This document shows, piece after piece, positions 37,077 through 51,700 of a stretch of 64,000 bases of DNA. Within the stretch, counting starts at the first letter, position 1. Each line of letters begins with the position of its first letter. Source of the stretch: Rotaria sp. Silwood1. Lineage: Eukaryota; Rotifera; Eurotatoria; Philodinida; Philodinidae. Both the position numbers and the translations under genes were made by a program. Location: the NCBI GenBank assembly GCA_905250075.1, contig CAJNOP010000012.1:2576529-2640528 (forward strand). Reading direction: 5' to 3'. Below the pieces are notes generated by a model, which was not told where the DNA came from, made no database searches, and was given only the letters and a program-made list of their open reading frames with translations.

Positions 37077-37879
37077 TGTTTGTACCTATGTTTTATTTAT
37101 CTATTTGTTATTTATTTATGCTGATTATTCAAACAAACACTAGTGAATCTTCATGTGTTTATGATGTTGGTAATGGACAAAAATTAGATATTCGTACGTT
37201 AGGTTATGCAAATGGTAAAGGACCAAAATATGATAATATACCTAATCCAAATCCTGTCAAATCTACATTAAGTTGGAATGGATGTTTTTCTTATTCAAAA
37301 TCTGATAGTGGCAATTGTATAGATGCTGCAGCATGTTCTAGTAAATTGAATTAATATGTTTTTTTTTCTATTTCACTCTAGTATATTTTTATTTTATGAT
37401 ATATAGCTAATATAGGTACGGGTGTGTCAACTGTCATTGCTAAACAAAGTGAGGCTCAATTCGAACATAATGAAAATGTCAATTTACTTGTTTATCATAC
37501 ATCTGATAGACTTCTTACTGTTTATTTAACATGTATTGATGCTGATGAAGATACAGTAAATGGTCGTCAAGATGATGCTCATACATTTAATATTTATGTT
37601 CAATCTCGCTGCTGTTGTCCTGGTAAATGTCATTATTCACCTGACTCGAGATCTATAAGTGGTGGTGCTATTTTTATTATTCTATTAGTTTCCATTCTAT
37701 TTGTTTATATTATTGGTGGAATGATTTTTTTAAAGTATACACGTGGTGCTACGGGTTCAGATATGATACCAAATCGTGTAATATGGATAAATATAACGTC
37801 ATATGCTCTTGATGGACTACGATATTCTATGCAGATTATTCGGAAACGAGATTTCAATGTTGATTATGAAAAAGTATAA
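37076..37879 (+). CDS. mannose-6-phosphate-receptor-like type I membrane protein, copy B
   Basis: Two exons, 37076-37340 and 37407-37879, give 245 aa. The plan is that of copy A: a signal peptide (about 1-23), SSCVYDV, DIRTLGYANG, WNGCFSYS and C-IDAAAC, a late Cys cluster (SRCCCPGKC), a membrane segment (about 174-198, GGAIFIILLVSILFVYIIGG) and a tail with the block GATGSDMIPNRVIW plus LDGLRYSM. That tail block closely follows the G-x-x-G-x-x-x-I-P-N-x-x-x-W pattern of cation-dependent mannose-6-phosphate receptor-like proteins. The C-terminus DYEKV resembles the YEEV of copy A and may be a tyrosine-based sorting signal. The copies have diverged widely in sequence but keep an identical exon-intron layout, so this is an old tandem duplication. 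Confidence 0.8.
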
Positions 37880-38928
37880 AGAAGAAAAAAAAAAAAAGAA
37901 GAAAAGTGATTTGTATTTTTTTTTTATAGAACTTATCGCTTGTAATTGTTATATAAGAATAAGGAGAAAAAAGAGAAGAACAGAAGAAGAGGAAAATCTG
38001 AGTGATCTCTTCAAATAACCGAATATGATTAGCATGAAAGAAAAAGAAAAAAGAAGATTTTCATGAGTGATAGATGCATACAAGGCAAGTGTTAACAACA
38101 GACATCAACAAACGAATAATTGAAGAACGAGCTAAAGATAGACAGAAAGAATGCAAACGATGGTATTTCCGGTTGGACGTATACTACTATTAGTCTCATT
38201 TCCATAATCGAACCAATTTTTGCTAGAATAACTTCTAAATAGAATAGTTTTTAATAATAATACCAATCTTAACAAAAGGTAAGATAAGATATTGTTCTAC
38301 ATGTTTAATTTTTACTTGTCTGAAACTATATAAACATCTGCTTGAGTCAATGACAAAGAAAAAAGCTGTCTTATAGACTTTTGTATTTTCTCTTTACTCT
38401 TTCTGCTGAACGAGTCCGAATGTGTGTTTGTGCGCGCGCCTGTGAACAATAAATGTAAAGAATGCCAATAGGGAGTGTGTTAAATATGATTGAATATAAA
38501 CAATATGAAGGACGAACATGTCAATTGACATATATGGGATAGCTGAGGTTTTTCTTTATGAATCCATATGTGTTAACTATCTTTATATAATACATTGCAT
38601 GTCATTTTATTTATGCTTGACCGATGCTTCTGTTATATTAAACATAATTTCCTGAACATAAATCAGTTGTCCACAATCATATTGTCTTAATAATAAAAAT
38701 GCAAACATAAAAGAGATAAAAAAAAGTCTTTTCATCTTAGAGTTGAAGAGAAAGAAAAAAAAACTACTAATATTCATGTAATAATCTTCCTTAAAATATT
38801 ATCTTTGTCTCTTTCTTTTTTTTATAGTAAGTTCCCGTCATATGTTTGTTTTTTTCTTTGATGCATGCATGCATCTCATTTAATATACTTCTAGATGTTG
38901 TTAACAGAGAAATAATATCGATTAACTA
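37880..38928. other. intergenic region
   Basis: About 1 kb of AT-rich, purine-rich sequence after copy B. No gene, repeat family or RNA is recognised. Confidence 0.7.
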
Positions 38929-40487
38929 ATGTCTCATACTGAGTTGTCAACCATGTTTAATCTTACTTGGTCACAAGAACATATCAATGAAAAAATTTTC
39001 AAGACATCAAATAATCATATGTCGTCAGATACAATGTTATCCAAAAATCTTTGGATAATGAATCAATTTACTATTGTTCAACGATCATTTTTTATACTTT
39101 CACTTGTAAGTTTTTTTTTCCTCTTTTGATTAATCAATCAAAAAGAAAAAAAAAGAAAATATGAAGATAAAATATTAAGAAGTGTCAGAAAGCCGAAATA
39201 AATAATTACCTTGGGAGATGAAAATATTGAACGAATTTTTTATTCAATAACAAACCTTGACGATCTATGCTTATTAACGATATAGAATCAATTATTTTCA
39301 TAATTTATTAAAATAAAAAAAGACATCAATCATCTAAAATTAAAGTAAACATTTCTATTTTAAGACAAAAACTATACGGGATAAATATTTTTGAAACTAA
39401 TGAATCTTGAAATGGTTTATACTTTTGTTTTTCTTAATCGTCCAAAAGAGGATTTATTCATAACGATAATAAGACTGAATAGACTTTTTTTTAGCAATCA
39501 GATATAATTATATTCATAGGCAAGAAAAAACGTCAGTATCTATTTTTGGTTTTCAAATTCTTTTTCTGTCTTTTATTCTAACATACTTAATGATTCATAT
39601 ATTTAAGATCTTTTTTTTCGTTCTAACTTTTTGGGATATTTTTTGAAGCAAATCTAAATATAAAATTTTTGAGTACTTCGCTGTTTGTTTTTCGTTCAAA
39701 AATGAGAACTAATTGATCATTCATTCGTTTCTAATTTTCAATATGTAAATTTATTTAATTGAATTTTATTGTGTTGTTTTTTTTTCTTCTTGCATAGATT
39801 GCTCTTTTTTGGATAATATTTATCATAATCTATATGTTAAGTCGTATTATTATACGATTTGTAACAAATTTAAAACGTTTTCGTTTACAATATGATTCTC
39901 CATCAGTATCAAATGAAAAGATTTGTCGAGCATTTGTTATCTCATCGAATCAATATGGCTCATTTCGTCCAACGCATTTACCACCGCCATTACTTTATCG
40001 TTCTGATAGTCTTTTTTCACATTGTGATTTTATGGTAAATAACGAACAAACAATATCTCAGAAAGCTCTTAATATTAATTCACAAACAAATACAACTAAT
40101 CCTAGTTTATTAGAATATTATTTAAAAACTTATAATCCATTACAAATTGATTTAAAAACTAATAATGACGACATCGTTACAACATCAATTATTAAAGATC
40201 AATCTTATGAAGAAGCACCAAGTGATACTGATACACGTCCAATAGCAAACTGTTATGCTCTTAATTGTACAAACAAACGAAAAATATATGGTGGTAGACA
40301 ATATACTCGTCTTAAAGAACAAGAAAATTGCTCGGCAACTATGAGTACTACTGATGATCGACTTTCTGAATGTAGTACAAAATTAACTAGCATCACATTG
40401 CCTACAGTTATGATTACAGATTGTTCTGATAGTCAACGATTACATACAGATATCATTGAACTTAATGAAGATGAGAAGGACAAATAA
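38929..40487 (+). CDS. single-pass membrane protein of unknown family
   Basis: Two exons, 38929-39105 and 39798-40487, join in phase 0 to 288 aa across a 692-nt intron. The N-terminal 50 residues are polar with no signal peptide. One long hydrophobic segment spans the splice junction (about 52-77, SFFILSLIALFWIIFIIIYMLSRIII) and is followed by Arg/Lys residues, suggesting a cytosolic C-terminal tail of about 210 aa. The tail is Ser/Thr/Asn-rich with a Pro patch (THLPPPLLYR), a QSYEEAPSD motif and an acidic end. That the splice rebuilds a full membrane helix supports the model. No homologue is recognised. Confidence 0.75.
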
Positions 40488-41653
40488 TGAATGTTGTATT
40501 TTGATGTAATCGAGTTACTTCACTATATATATATATATATACATATATTTATATTTATATGAATATTATTTTTTCCCATGGATCGATCGTATTGAATGAA
40601 GGCAAATATGTCAAATGAAATCATAAATTATTTGATGCACTTTTGATAAATAAAAAAATCGGTTTTTTTGCATGATCACCAATGGATTATCATGTTATAC
40701 AAGGACAAAGGAAACAGACAGTCTTGTTTCTCTGTCATTCTTTGTATGCATTTTCTTTGTCAAATGAGCAATCACGTCTATCTATTTCCGGATTTGACAG
40801 GTTAATAATAGTCTTGTGTCGGTTTGCTGTTTCATGATAGTTCATAGATATCATGATATAATTATTGTTCGAAGTAGTACTTCTTTTCTATTCTCAACTA
40901 TATTACTTTTATTCATCATCTTTTCATTTTTTTTTTCTTCTTCTCTACTGTCTTCATTGATGACGAACGCAATGAAGTGATCGATTTCTTTTCGCTTTCT
41001 CTATGTCTTCCCCTTTCTTAATTTTGTTTTGCACTTTTTTTGTTTTTTTTACACATTTACTGTTTGGTAGGATTATAGATCCGATGACTGTCTAACATAA
41101 GTGCGAACGAGTATGTCTTCTTCTTGATTTTTTTTTCATCCATCCAATATATATATATAGTTTAACGAGACAAATAGGTGATTATGTGAATAACCTGACA
41201 AGATGACTGGTTAAAATAAGCACAACCAATCTTTCTTTTTAATATTGGCGATTGTCTTTTTCTTTTTTGCCACCCTTCATGTTCTTCTATAATTGAACAC
41301 ATCAACCTTCTGTCCGTCATTTATATATATATATAGATATTCACTTTCGTATTCAAAAAAAGGAAGAAGAAAAACTTCCGCATAAATATATGCTTTCAAA
41401 CGACACAATGATATGAATGTTCTTGCTGGCTGCACCCACACACATCTATTCATTCATTCATTCATTCATTCATTCATTTATTCATATTAACGAAAATAAC
41501 AAATGTGCGTTACAGTGGTTCATTTCATTCATTGATGCATTCACATCTTTTCTTTAGTTTTTGTTTCATTCTGTCTGTTTTCTTAAAGGCTACTATCATC
41601 ATTTATGTTCAATGAGCTTATTTGATTAACAACAACAACAACTGTAAAAAAAA
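40488..41653. other. intergenic region
   Basis: About 1.2 kb without a supported gene. It includes (TA)n runs near 40525 and 41325 and an (ATTC)n tract at 41448-41485 upstream of the large gene. Confidence 0.7.
41448..41485. repeat. (ATTC)n microsatellite
   Basis: Roughly eight to nine tandem ATTC units, about 170 bases before the start codon of the large disordered-protein gene. Confidence 0.9.
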
Positions 41654-44600
41654 ATGACTCATATAGAAGAAAAACTCTATTTACAAAGCGTTTTTGATGC
41701 TATTGATGAAGTATATAAATTTAAAAATCATCAACAAACATTAACATATGAAGAACGTTTACGTGCTTCATTCAATAAATTACTTATACCTGATTGGTAC
41801 AATCATGACTATACATCTATTAATAAACTACGAAAAACAAAATCATATGGACAAGTACTGCATACAAAACAATATGATGATAAGACTCTTAATCTATCAA
41901 CATCATCTTCCAATAATTCATCACATCTATCAAATGTTACATATCGACATCGATCACCAAGTCAATCTCGGTCAGAACGATTACCATTGAGATGTAATTC
42001 AACGACATTAACCAATGATACAAATGGAAATATAAGTATTAATGGACGACGTTCGACTAATTCCCATGAAACATCAACATATGCGCCAGGATTACAGCGT
42101 GTTATTCAATCATCATCATGGTATAAACCAACAGTTTTTATGACAAATGGTAATCATATCAATGGTCATGCAATTGAACCACCAAAACCTTTACCAAGAT
42201 ATTCTAAAATAAGTAAGTGAAATATGATTAGAGTCTTAGTGTGAATGTCAAACAACAAGATAAAAATCTTAAATGTAAATTATTTTCTTTTTAAAGGTGT
42301 TAGCTTTCTATTTTGACAGCATTATGTGTTCGAATTATATAACCATCAAATAGATTAGATATATTTTACATTGATATGATATTTACACCAGTATGTTTTG
42401 TTTTTAGCTTTTGTCTATTTATCATAGACTAAAAAAAAACAAAAAAGAAAATATATTGATAAGATAAACTTTCTTATGTGAAAGTATAGAATAATTTTAT
42501 TTTTTAATTGATATTGAATTTAAGATTAGATTTAGATTTATTTTAAGTATGTTGTTGACTAGTTGGATTTTATTTTATTCGTAAATATATTGAGAAAAAT
42601 GAATTAATAGTATTCATTTTGAACATTCTAATGAAATATTAATCTTCGTAATTTATAGAGAAATTAATGAAATAGAATTTATCAAAGAATAATAAATAAT
42701 ACGTGACAACAAGTAAATGAATTGAATACGAAGAGCTGAAAATATCATAAATAATGAATTGAAAGTAAAATTTTAATTTCCTTATCATATAAAATAAAGA
42801 TTGATTTGATTTATTCTGAAATCAATTTCATTAATGTTAAATGCTTTATATTAAATGTAAAGATTTTATCTCTTTTTGTGAGACATAAAAGTATATGTTT
42901 TTGAATTTTATTCATTTGATCAATCATTATGATGAACTTATATTTACTCATAATTGTATATGATTCAAATAATGAAATTGATTTCGACAGACACATCACG
43001 TTTCGATCTCATCCGTTAGTTCATAGATGAAAAGACAAACGTGATAGAAAGCTTCTTTTCTTTTCTTCTTTTTCTGCTTGTCTTTTTTCCGTCTATATGT
43101 CATATCTCATATGTATATCTCACAATAATGTTGACAGGACATATGTACTCACTCACTAATATCTTTTCCTTCTTCTTTTGTGCCTGATATATTCTTAATT
43201 TGTTGTATTCTTCTTACTATGTCTACTCTAATAGTAGATGATAATTTAATGCCTTTTTTTCTAGGCATATGTATTTGTTGATGAAGGATATTTCATTAGA
43301 AGAAATACATGTTTTGTATATAACTATTCAAGGCAAATGTATTAATGTTGAATGTATTGTTAAATGGCATGGCCAGTATTAAATGATTGATTGAGAAAAA
43401 ATAAATATGTAATGATTGAAATCAAAATATTGCCGAGTCTATTTTTCATATAGAAAGAACACACACACAAAAAAAAAACAAAGAAAGCAATAGCTTAAAA
43501 GAGACCTAATGTTAATCTGATCGTCATCAAACAGAATATATATTAGTCCTTATTCGAAAGAAAATAAAAGTGTTTGTTAGATCCAATGCCGACTCTATTG
43601 TATTCGCATGTTATTCTAGTCACTACCTATTACTTCTAGGCTTGTCGCGTCATCGTATTTTCTCGCTTACAGGCAAAAGAACGATAGTCTAAATACAGTA
43701 CATAGACGACAAGTTTGATGTATATGTATATATTTCAACAAAAAAAAAAAAAAAAAAAGAAGTGTGTGCTCATAAATAACAGAACGGAATAGAATAAGTA
43801 GTAAAAAAAAAAGAGAGAAATGTCAATGCAGGTTTATATGGTCTAACATCAACATACACCAAAGAGAAAAACAAGAGCACAGGACGAGTCAAAGATTTTC
43901 TTTTTTCTTCTTTTCTTCTACTCAATCGACCAGCTACTATTCTTCGTTATTGTTAAAGAATAGAGATGTGAAATGGGATGAACAAGTGCCAGAGAAAAAG
44001 AAAAAAAGAAGTCTTACCATTTGTTTAACGATCACCTTTTATATTCTCTCTCTCTCTCTCTATCGTTTGAGTGCCAAGCTTGTACATACTTACATTCGTC
44101 CACCTGTCGATAGTGTCTCCTTCTCTCTCTCTCTCGTTTCTATTCTCATCATAATATATTTGTTCATTGATCATCAAGCTAAAAGTAAATATCATTGAGA
44201 GTAAAGCAGACGAAAAAGTTTTTCTATTCATCGTTAATACATTGATATTTTTTTTTCGGTTGTGCTTCACATTTTCGTGTTTTCATTTGATTCTATTACC
44301 AGTTGTTATAAGAAAAATAAAGAGAGCTCGATTATTTTATTTCTAAGGTTTGCATATACATGTGTATATAATATATTGACGACCTTCGATTCGAGCGTCT
44401 ATATACATCACGATCAATCGATTCATATCTTTATTTTGGTCAAATAAGATGTATGTCTATACTCATGGGAATTCATTTTCAAGATTTTTTTTCCTTTTGA
44501 TTGCATGTGTCTCTGTGTGTGTGTGTTGCTCGGGAAATAAGCGATGCTAGTAATACTATGAAAATGACTTTCTTGTCTTTTAACTTCTCATGTCTCTTTT

Positions 44601-47149
44601 TCTTAGATCAAGAACGCATAAATTCAACTAAATCTTCTTTTGTATCATCAACGTCAAAGGTTATTATTCCAGATCTTATTTCTAATGAAAATATTCGACA
44701 TCCCATAAAGCCACGAACAATGTCTGAAGTACCAATACCGATCGAAGAAATCGACGATGAATCTTCTTTTCAGAATGTTTTACTTGATGTTTCATCTGAT
44801 GCTGACATAACAATTATTCAAAAACGTAAGATTTTTAGGAATTTATGATGTAAATTATTCGTTGAGTTATAAAATAAAAAAAAGATTATTACCTACTCTT
44901 GATATTTGTTAATCAATTACATTTTATGACAAAATATATTTGCAAAATTTTTCTCTCCTCATGTCAACCTATTTTATCTGTGCCCATGAAGAAGTATATT
45001 GCAATGGTAATGGAATGAGAATGAAAAGACAACAAAAAAAAAAAATTATAAAATAAAAATCCACATATCTAATAAGACAAATATAAAAATATTATCTTTC
45101 TATTTTCAGCTGCATCGTCAGAGACTAATGACACTGTATCACTAACGCAGACTCATATTTTATCTAATAATCCTCATATTATTATCAATACAAACAATAA
45201 CATAAATCAATTCCTGACGACAAATATTTCTCGAACGGAATCAACAAAAAGTGTTTCATCCGATGGTGAATCATATCATTCAATGGCTTTACCATCATCA
45301 GATAAAAATCTTTTAGCTACAGATTCATCTTCTTATGCCAGTATAAATGAACAATGGTTATCGCCAACAGCATCATCATACCATACAGCTAACACTGATG
45401 ACAATTCATCATCATCCGTAACAGGATACGAAACACCAACACCTAAATTAGATAATGAAATATTATCTTCACATAGTTCAATATCAGATTTAAGTCACGC
45501 TGAAACATTGGAACTTAATGTTGAAGGTAAATCATTTCTACTATTAATTGGACGATTATGTATATATATATATATATATATGCCTTTATTCATAATCGTA
45601 ATACTTAAAAAAATAAGCACTTGTCTTAATGTAGAGTCAAAAGAAAGAAAACAGACTGTTACCTTTTCGATAAAAGAAACATTTTCTTTAGAATATTCAC
45701 AAAAAGAAGAAGTTTTGTTTTCTTTCTATTTTGATAGAGTTACTATTTTGAATAAATCTAAGAGAAAATTTTTATTAATTTTTGTTGGATGCTACAAAAT
45801 AAACTTTCAATGTTATTTTGTTGTTTATTTATCTATGGAATAAGATCGTGACTTATAGAGTAAAAAAAAAGAAGAATACGAAGCATACTGTGGCGATTGA
45901 ATTGAAAATAATATTTCTTCTACATATATAAATAAGCACAGCTTTCAATGGATGAAGAACGTAAGTCAAATAGTAAGTTATAAGAGAAAAGAGAGAGAGA
46001 GAGAGAAAAAAAAAGAAAAATTACGTTCTACAGTAAAGCTTTCAATAGTTGCAGCGTTAAAGACTGAAAAAATATTTTTGTCAATTTTTTTTCCTTCATC
46101 CATATACAAATAAAACGGTAGCATTCATTTTTTTTTGTCTATGCATTTTGTCAATATTACAGACATTTTTGTAGTAGAAGCAGTTACAAATTTTCGTTTT
46201 TTTAGATGTATGATTGACGTCATAGAGTATTGAGGTATATATTTAAACTTTTAGGATTCTTTTTTCTTTTACCGTTAATGATCCGAAAGATTAAATGCAT
46301 GTCAATGATTTTTATCATAGAACATATTGGATACATAACGATCACTAATATTACTAAATGTAATTCATTTTCCGGTGATAAAATGTCTATATATGTATAT
46401 AGACAGAAACATATACATGCGCATGCCATTTCTTATCTTTATTACCTGATGTAAGGGAAATATGTTTATCATAATAGGGTGAATGTTCAGAGTCACCAAG
46501 ATGCAGAAACAAAAAAAAAGGAGAAAGAACGGCAGATTCTGCCGCATGCGGAGACATAAATGCGCACGACTTTTTTTCTTATCTTCATTCATTTCTTCTT
46601 CCTTTTTTTTCTATTCTAGCAGACCTCGACATCGTCGCCATTTCAAAAGAAGAACAAAAACCTACCATCATCCCTCCAGTTAACGTTGGCATGGAGAATT
46701 TACCATCGTCACATATTTCTACTAATATTTCCAATCCATCGCCATTGCTATTTAATGACAATTCACCATCAAACGAATCTCGACCTATTGATAATATGAA
46801 CTGGTATGATGATGGTTCAATTGAAACATGTATTCATGAAACATCATTTCAATCACCATCAATTGAATTACGTGAAATAGAAAATGATGAAGTTTTACAT
46901 GAAGTTGATTTAAATGGTGTTGGTGATGAATTCTTTTTATTTTCACCACGTAATACAACAGATGATGAACCATCAAGTTCAATAAGTGATGATAAACATG
47001 AACAAGAATTCGAACAAATGATTCATTCAAAACAAATGTCAAAACGTATATATACAAAAGAAAATAAAATCGATGATGATGATGATGATTCACCATTATT
47101 CGATGATTTTCATTGTACATCAACAGTTGATCCATTTGGTTTTAAACCC

Positions 47150-47188
<39 letters not shown>

Positions 47189-48694
47189 TCATCAATAATG
47201 ATTACAAATTTAGATGATATATTAATTGATGATTATGATGCTGATGATGATGAACAAAATCATTTAAAAGATTCATCAACTTATTTATTAAATACAAATT
47301 TTCGTCGTCCTATTCAAGAAGATATTTTATATGAAGTTGAACATGAAAATAGTTTTTCAGATAACAGTCAACATACATCATCAATGATCATAGCTGATGA
47401 TAACGTATGTAGTGCATTTTTTTTTTCTTTTCTTATCTGTCTTGAAAATATTAAGGCGTTAATCATATATCAGCCAGATGTTTTTTTTTTTTATTGACGT
47501 CTGTTTATACCATCATTTGATCTCGTTTAGAATTCGAACAAAATGGATCCGAATTTGGGTTTTTTAATATCAACTGAAGAATCAATCAAAACTGATGTTA
47601 ATCAATCAACAATGAATCAAACAACATTACAATCTAATGAAAATAATTCTTCATCAAAACAACAAACAACAACCGAACATAGAACATTACCAATTTATAT
47701 TTTACCACCAGTTTATACAACAACAACAACAACAGAAAAATCTTCATCACTTCATATTGATACATCTAATAATGCAAATACTTACAAATGGGAATCATCA
47801 AATTATCAATATCCAAATTTATCTTTATCATCAAGTCCACCATCATATACATCAAAAATTCGACATCGTAATTATTCTGTTGGTTCTTATTATGATAACA
47901 AAACAACCACAGTAACATTACATCCTAACCATACACTGTATTTACTTGGTAGTGCACCTGTTAGTCCATTACATCGAACATCAGCAACAACTTGTGAGTC
48001 ACATTATCATTTACATCATCACAGTCCGTTATCCTATGGAACTGTACCATTAAATACATATCGACGTGTAAATCCCTATATTGAAACTAATACATTAATA
48101 TCAAATTCTGAATATCAACCACCATTATCATCATCTATAAATAAAACTGATCAACATCAAACAATAATTCAACCAAAAGAACAAACAAACACATCAGTAG
48201 AAAATTATTTTTGTAAAATTAATTTTTAAAATTAATTATTTTAATTTAGATTACTCAAACTGAATCAACATCAATTGTACCTCAATTAATTGCTTCATCA
48301 TCAGTAACACATCCAAGTAAAATTACATTTCCACAATATGAAGTACCATCTACTCTTCCAGAAACTATTTCAACATCATCTCCTCCTTCTTCTCCTCCTC
48401 CTCCACCACAATTTGAAGTACCACTTGTACGTCCAAAAACAAGTCGAGGACGAGTACCTATCCTTCCGCCATCATCAACACCACCAGCACCACCACCCCG
48501 TACAACATTCATAGACAAAGATCAAGCACAAAGTATGAGTCTAGAAAATGTTAGTACATCAACAGATAATGATAAAACAACGACAATAAATGATGATTTA
48601 AAATTTATTCGTGGTACAATTGAACGTGTTTTTGATCATCATGGTGAATCAACAACAAGTGAATCAAGTACATGTTATGAAGATATATCCGATG

Positions 48695-48731
<37 letters not shown>

Positions 48732-51700
48732 ATCAATATCATTATCAAATAGTTCAAAAACATTATCAAAACAAGATGATCAATATCCAGCTATTGAAGC
48801 TATACAACGTTTTTATCAAAATAAAGCACCATCGGATTCTGAGAAAAAACTTTCTAATAAACAAATAACAAATCTTGATGATGCACAAATTAGTAATAAT
48901 TCATCAACATCAGATAAATTATATTCACGTTCAAATCCACTGAATAGAAAAAAACCAAATCTTTCAAATTCATCTGATAATGAACAAGCTACTTCAGAAG
49001 AAATGGATGATACATTAAATGATATTGAAGATGATGATTATCAAGATGAGAAATTAAAACGTCAAGCAAGATATAATAGTTCACATACAAGTACTGAAAA
49101 TTCACCATTACATTCATTAAATAATCAAACAAAAACAAAGAAAACATCACAAGAAACACAAACACTTCAACGAGTATGTCTATTTTAAAAGATTTAACAT
49201 AGAAATAGTTTAATAAATGATTTCTATGAATTTTGAGGTTTCTCAAGAATTTTTTTTGCATAACAAATAAAATCAGATTTTACTTTTGTTTCTCGAAATT
49301 GATCATAACCAATAAAGCCATTTACAAAAAAAATGTCATTTTGTTTTTATTTCATTAAACAGAAACGTTATTTCTTCAGAATAAATGATTGCTTAATCTT
49401 CTAATAACTCGCGAGGCCATAAGTGCATTATTAGTATTTTCTAAATGTTTCCTTTATTGTGTCCTTGATTGGAACATCTTTTTTTCATCAGTCTAGCACT
49501 TAAAATTCTTCTGAAAATGTTGTATTTTGTCTAATAAATATAATATTTTACATAGTTTTAAAGTAATACCAGGGTCTCTTGATTACGAAGAAGAACGGAG
49601 AAGTTTCTCCTCGTCAATCGTTCAATTATTTAGTTTCATATATAAATATAGGACAGAAACATCATTTATTTTTCTTTGACAGAAAGTTAAATAAAGATAA
49701 GCAGACAATGTTGTTGCAAGATGAATAAGATTGGGACAGGTCCCGGAGGACGGGTGGTCTGGTGACAAGTCGTCTGCTCTGAAAATGACTGGGTCAGGGT
49801 GAATTTTGCTTTTGTCCCTGCTCATCAGTTCTAGCATTCGAAGAATGAAGGCATTTTCATTTTTTAGTTCAGACTACGTGTATCATATAGGCCGTAATGA
49901 TATATGAATATCCTAAAAGTAATATATTGTCGTTGAGACGGTGCACTTTTTTCTATAACGCCATGATCTGCCTTAGGGAACATTAGAAAAAATAATTTTC
50001 GAATCGTTTTGTTTCTTCTATTTTAAGATACAACTATAGTAAAAGCATATCTTTTACATTATTAATATATTCTGTAGATTTGACACTTTCATTTCAGAAT
50101 AGAAGCGATAGCAAGAGCTCTAACTTTCCTAATGAACTACTCTTGCAAAAGTCTATCTCTATACAAAGTTTCGAATCAAAATTCGAAAATCATTTTTTTT
50201 TCTAGAATTTCTGAAGTGAACAACGACATTGCATAAAAAAAATACCATAAGGTAGTAATAAACTAAGGGCCCGAATTCTTTTCAGGATATTAATATCTCA
50301 TCAGGGTCTGCATGATGAATATAGTCTTGATTCAAACGCAATTAATCAGCTGAGGTATTTTTCTCATAGAAAAACGTCTGTAAATCTTAATAATATTATG
50401 ATGATTTTTTATTTTAAAAAATCAGTTCACTCTCTTAGTATAGATCAATCAGTATTGATTTTTTGCCCTTGTATGAGGAGAAATCGGCTATCGAGAATGA
50501 TTATTCTAGTGATCGGAAACAGCGTATTACTGCATTAATTTTCATCGTAATCCTTCATACGGTTTTATGAGCCGTTACCTTTTCATTAGTAAGCGGCCAA
50601 GTTTTTTCCACACTATTGCCCTCGTTTTCTTGAACCTTGGAACGTGTTCACGCGATAAAAACACTCTGCGTCTTGTTTCAACAAGAAATTTTCTTCTTGA
50701 CACTTGTTTCTTATAAACTAGACGTTATTTTATGTCTAACATATTCAGTTTTTTTTTCAAATTATTTTCTTTTTCTTTGAAACAACTTCACGTAAATCTT
50801 GAACACAAATTTCAATCAAATAAAAAATTAAGAAGAAATTTTAAAAATAGTAACAATCTAATTATTTATGATCGAGATTTTTTAAAGTAAATTTGCAAAT
50901 AAATTTCTTATTTATTTATTTTTTTTCGTAGCAAGAACAAACTATACTAACAACTAAAAGTGCATCAGGTTCTCAAACTACAATACAATCATATGAAACA
51001 GCTCGTTCAAGTATTCCACCACTAGATATAGTTACACAAATGGTTATTGAACGAAATGATGATATTGATGATGGACATATAGGTGAAATATCAGGTGATA
51101 TGATTATATATTATGATGATATTGAAATAGTTGAACATTCATCAAATATAAGTACAACTGAATCAGATTCAGTATCATCAATAAGTAAATCTCATCATAA
51201 TTCAAAACCAATTCAATCCGTTCCACCACCAATACCAGCACGTACATTAAAACCAATACATTTACTTGACAATCAACAACCATTATCTTCAACAACACAA
51301 AATGAACAAATTAATTTATCAACATCAAAAATAAATCGAACATATGAATTAGAAAAATCTACTATACGTAAAAAATTCGATGTTAATACTGTTAATACAA
51401 TGCTTAATAGTACAGATTATTTTATTGGTCCTGCTATAACACATCGTCTTCCATCAGCAAGACATTTTGTTGGTAAAATAAATAATGATGATACAACATC
51501 ACGTGCTTCAACTATATCAAATACAAATATTACTCATAAACCATCACCATCATCAACAATAACGACAGCAACAACAAACATGGTTAAATCTCAAACATTA
51601 CCATTACAATCAATAAATACAAATGGACATATAACAAATAATAATCAATCTACACCAATAAAAAATTCTTTTTCATCATTACCTATACGTGCTATAGCAT

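Noticed and set aside
46785-47135. 116-codon minus-strand frame rich in His and Leu
   Set aside because: Antisense shadow of exon 4 of the large disordered-protein gene.
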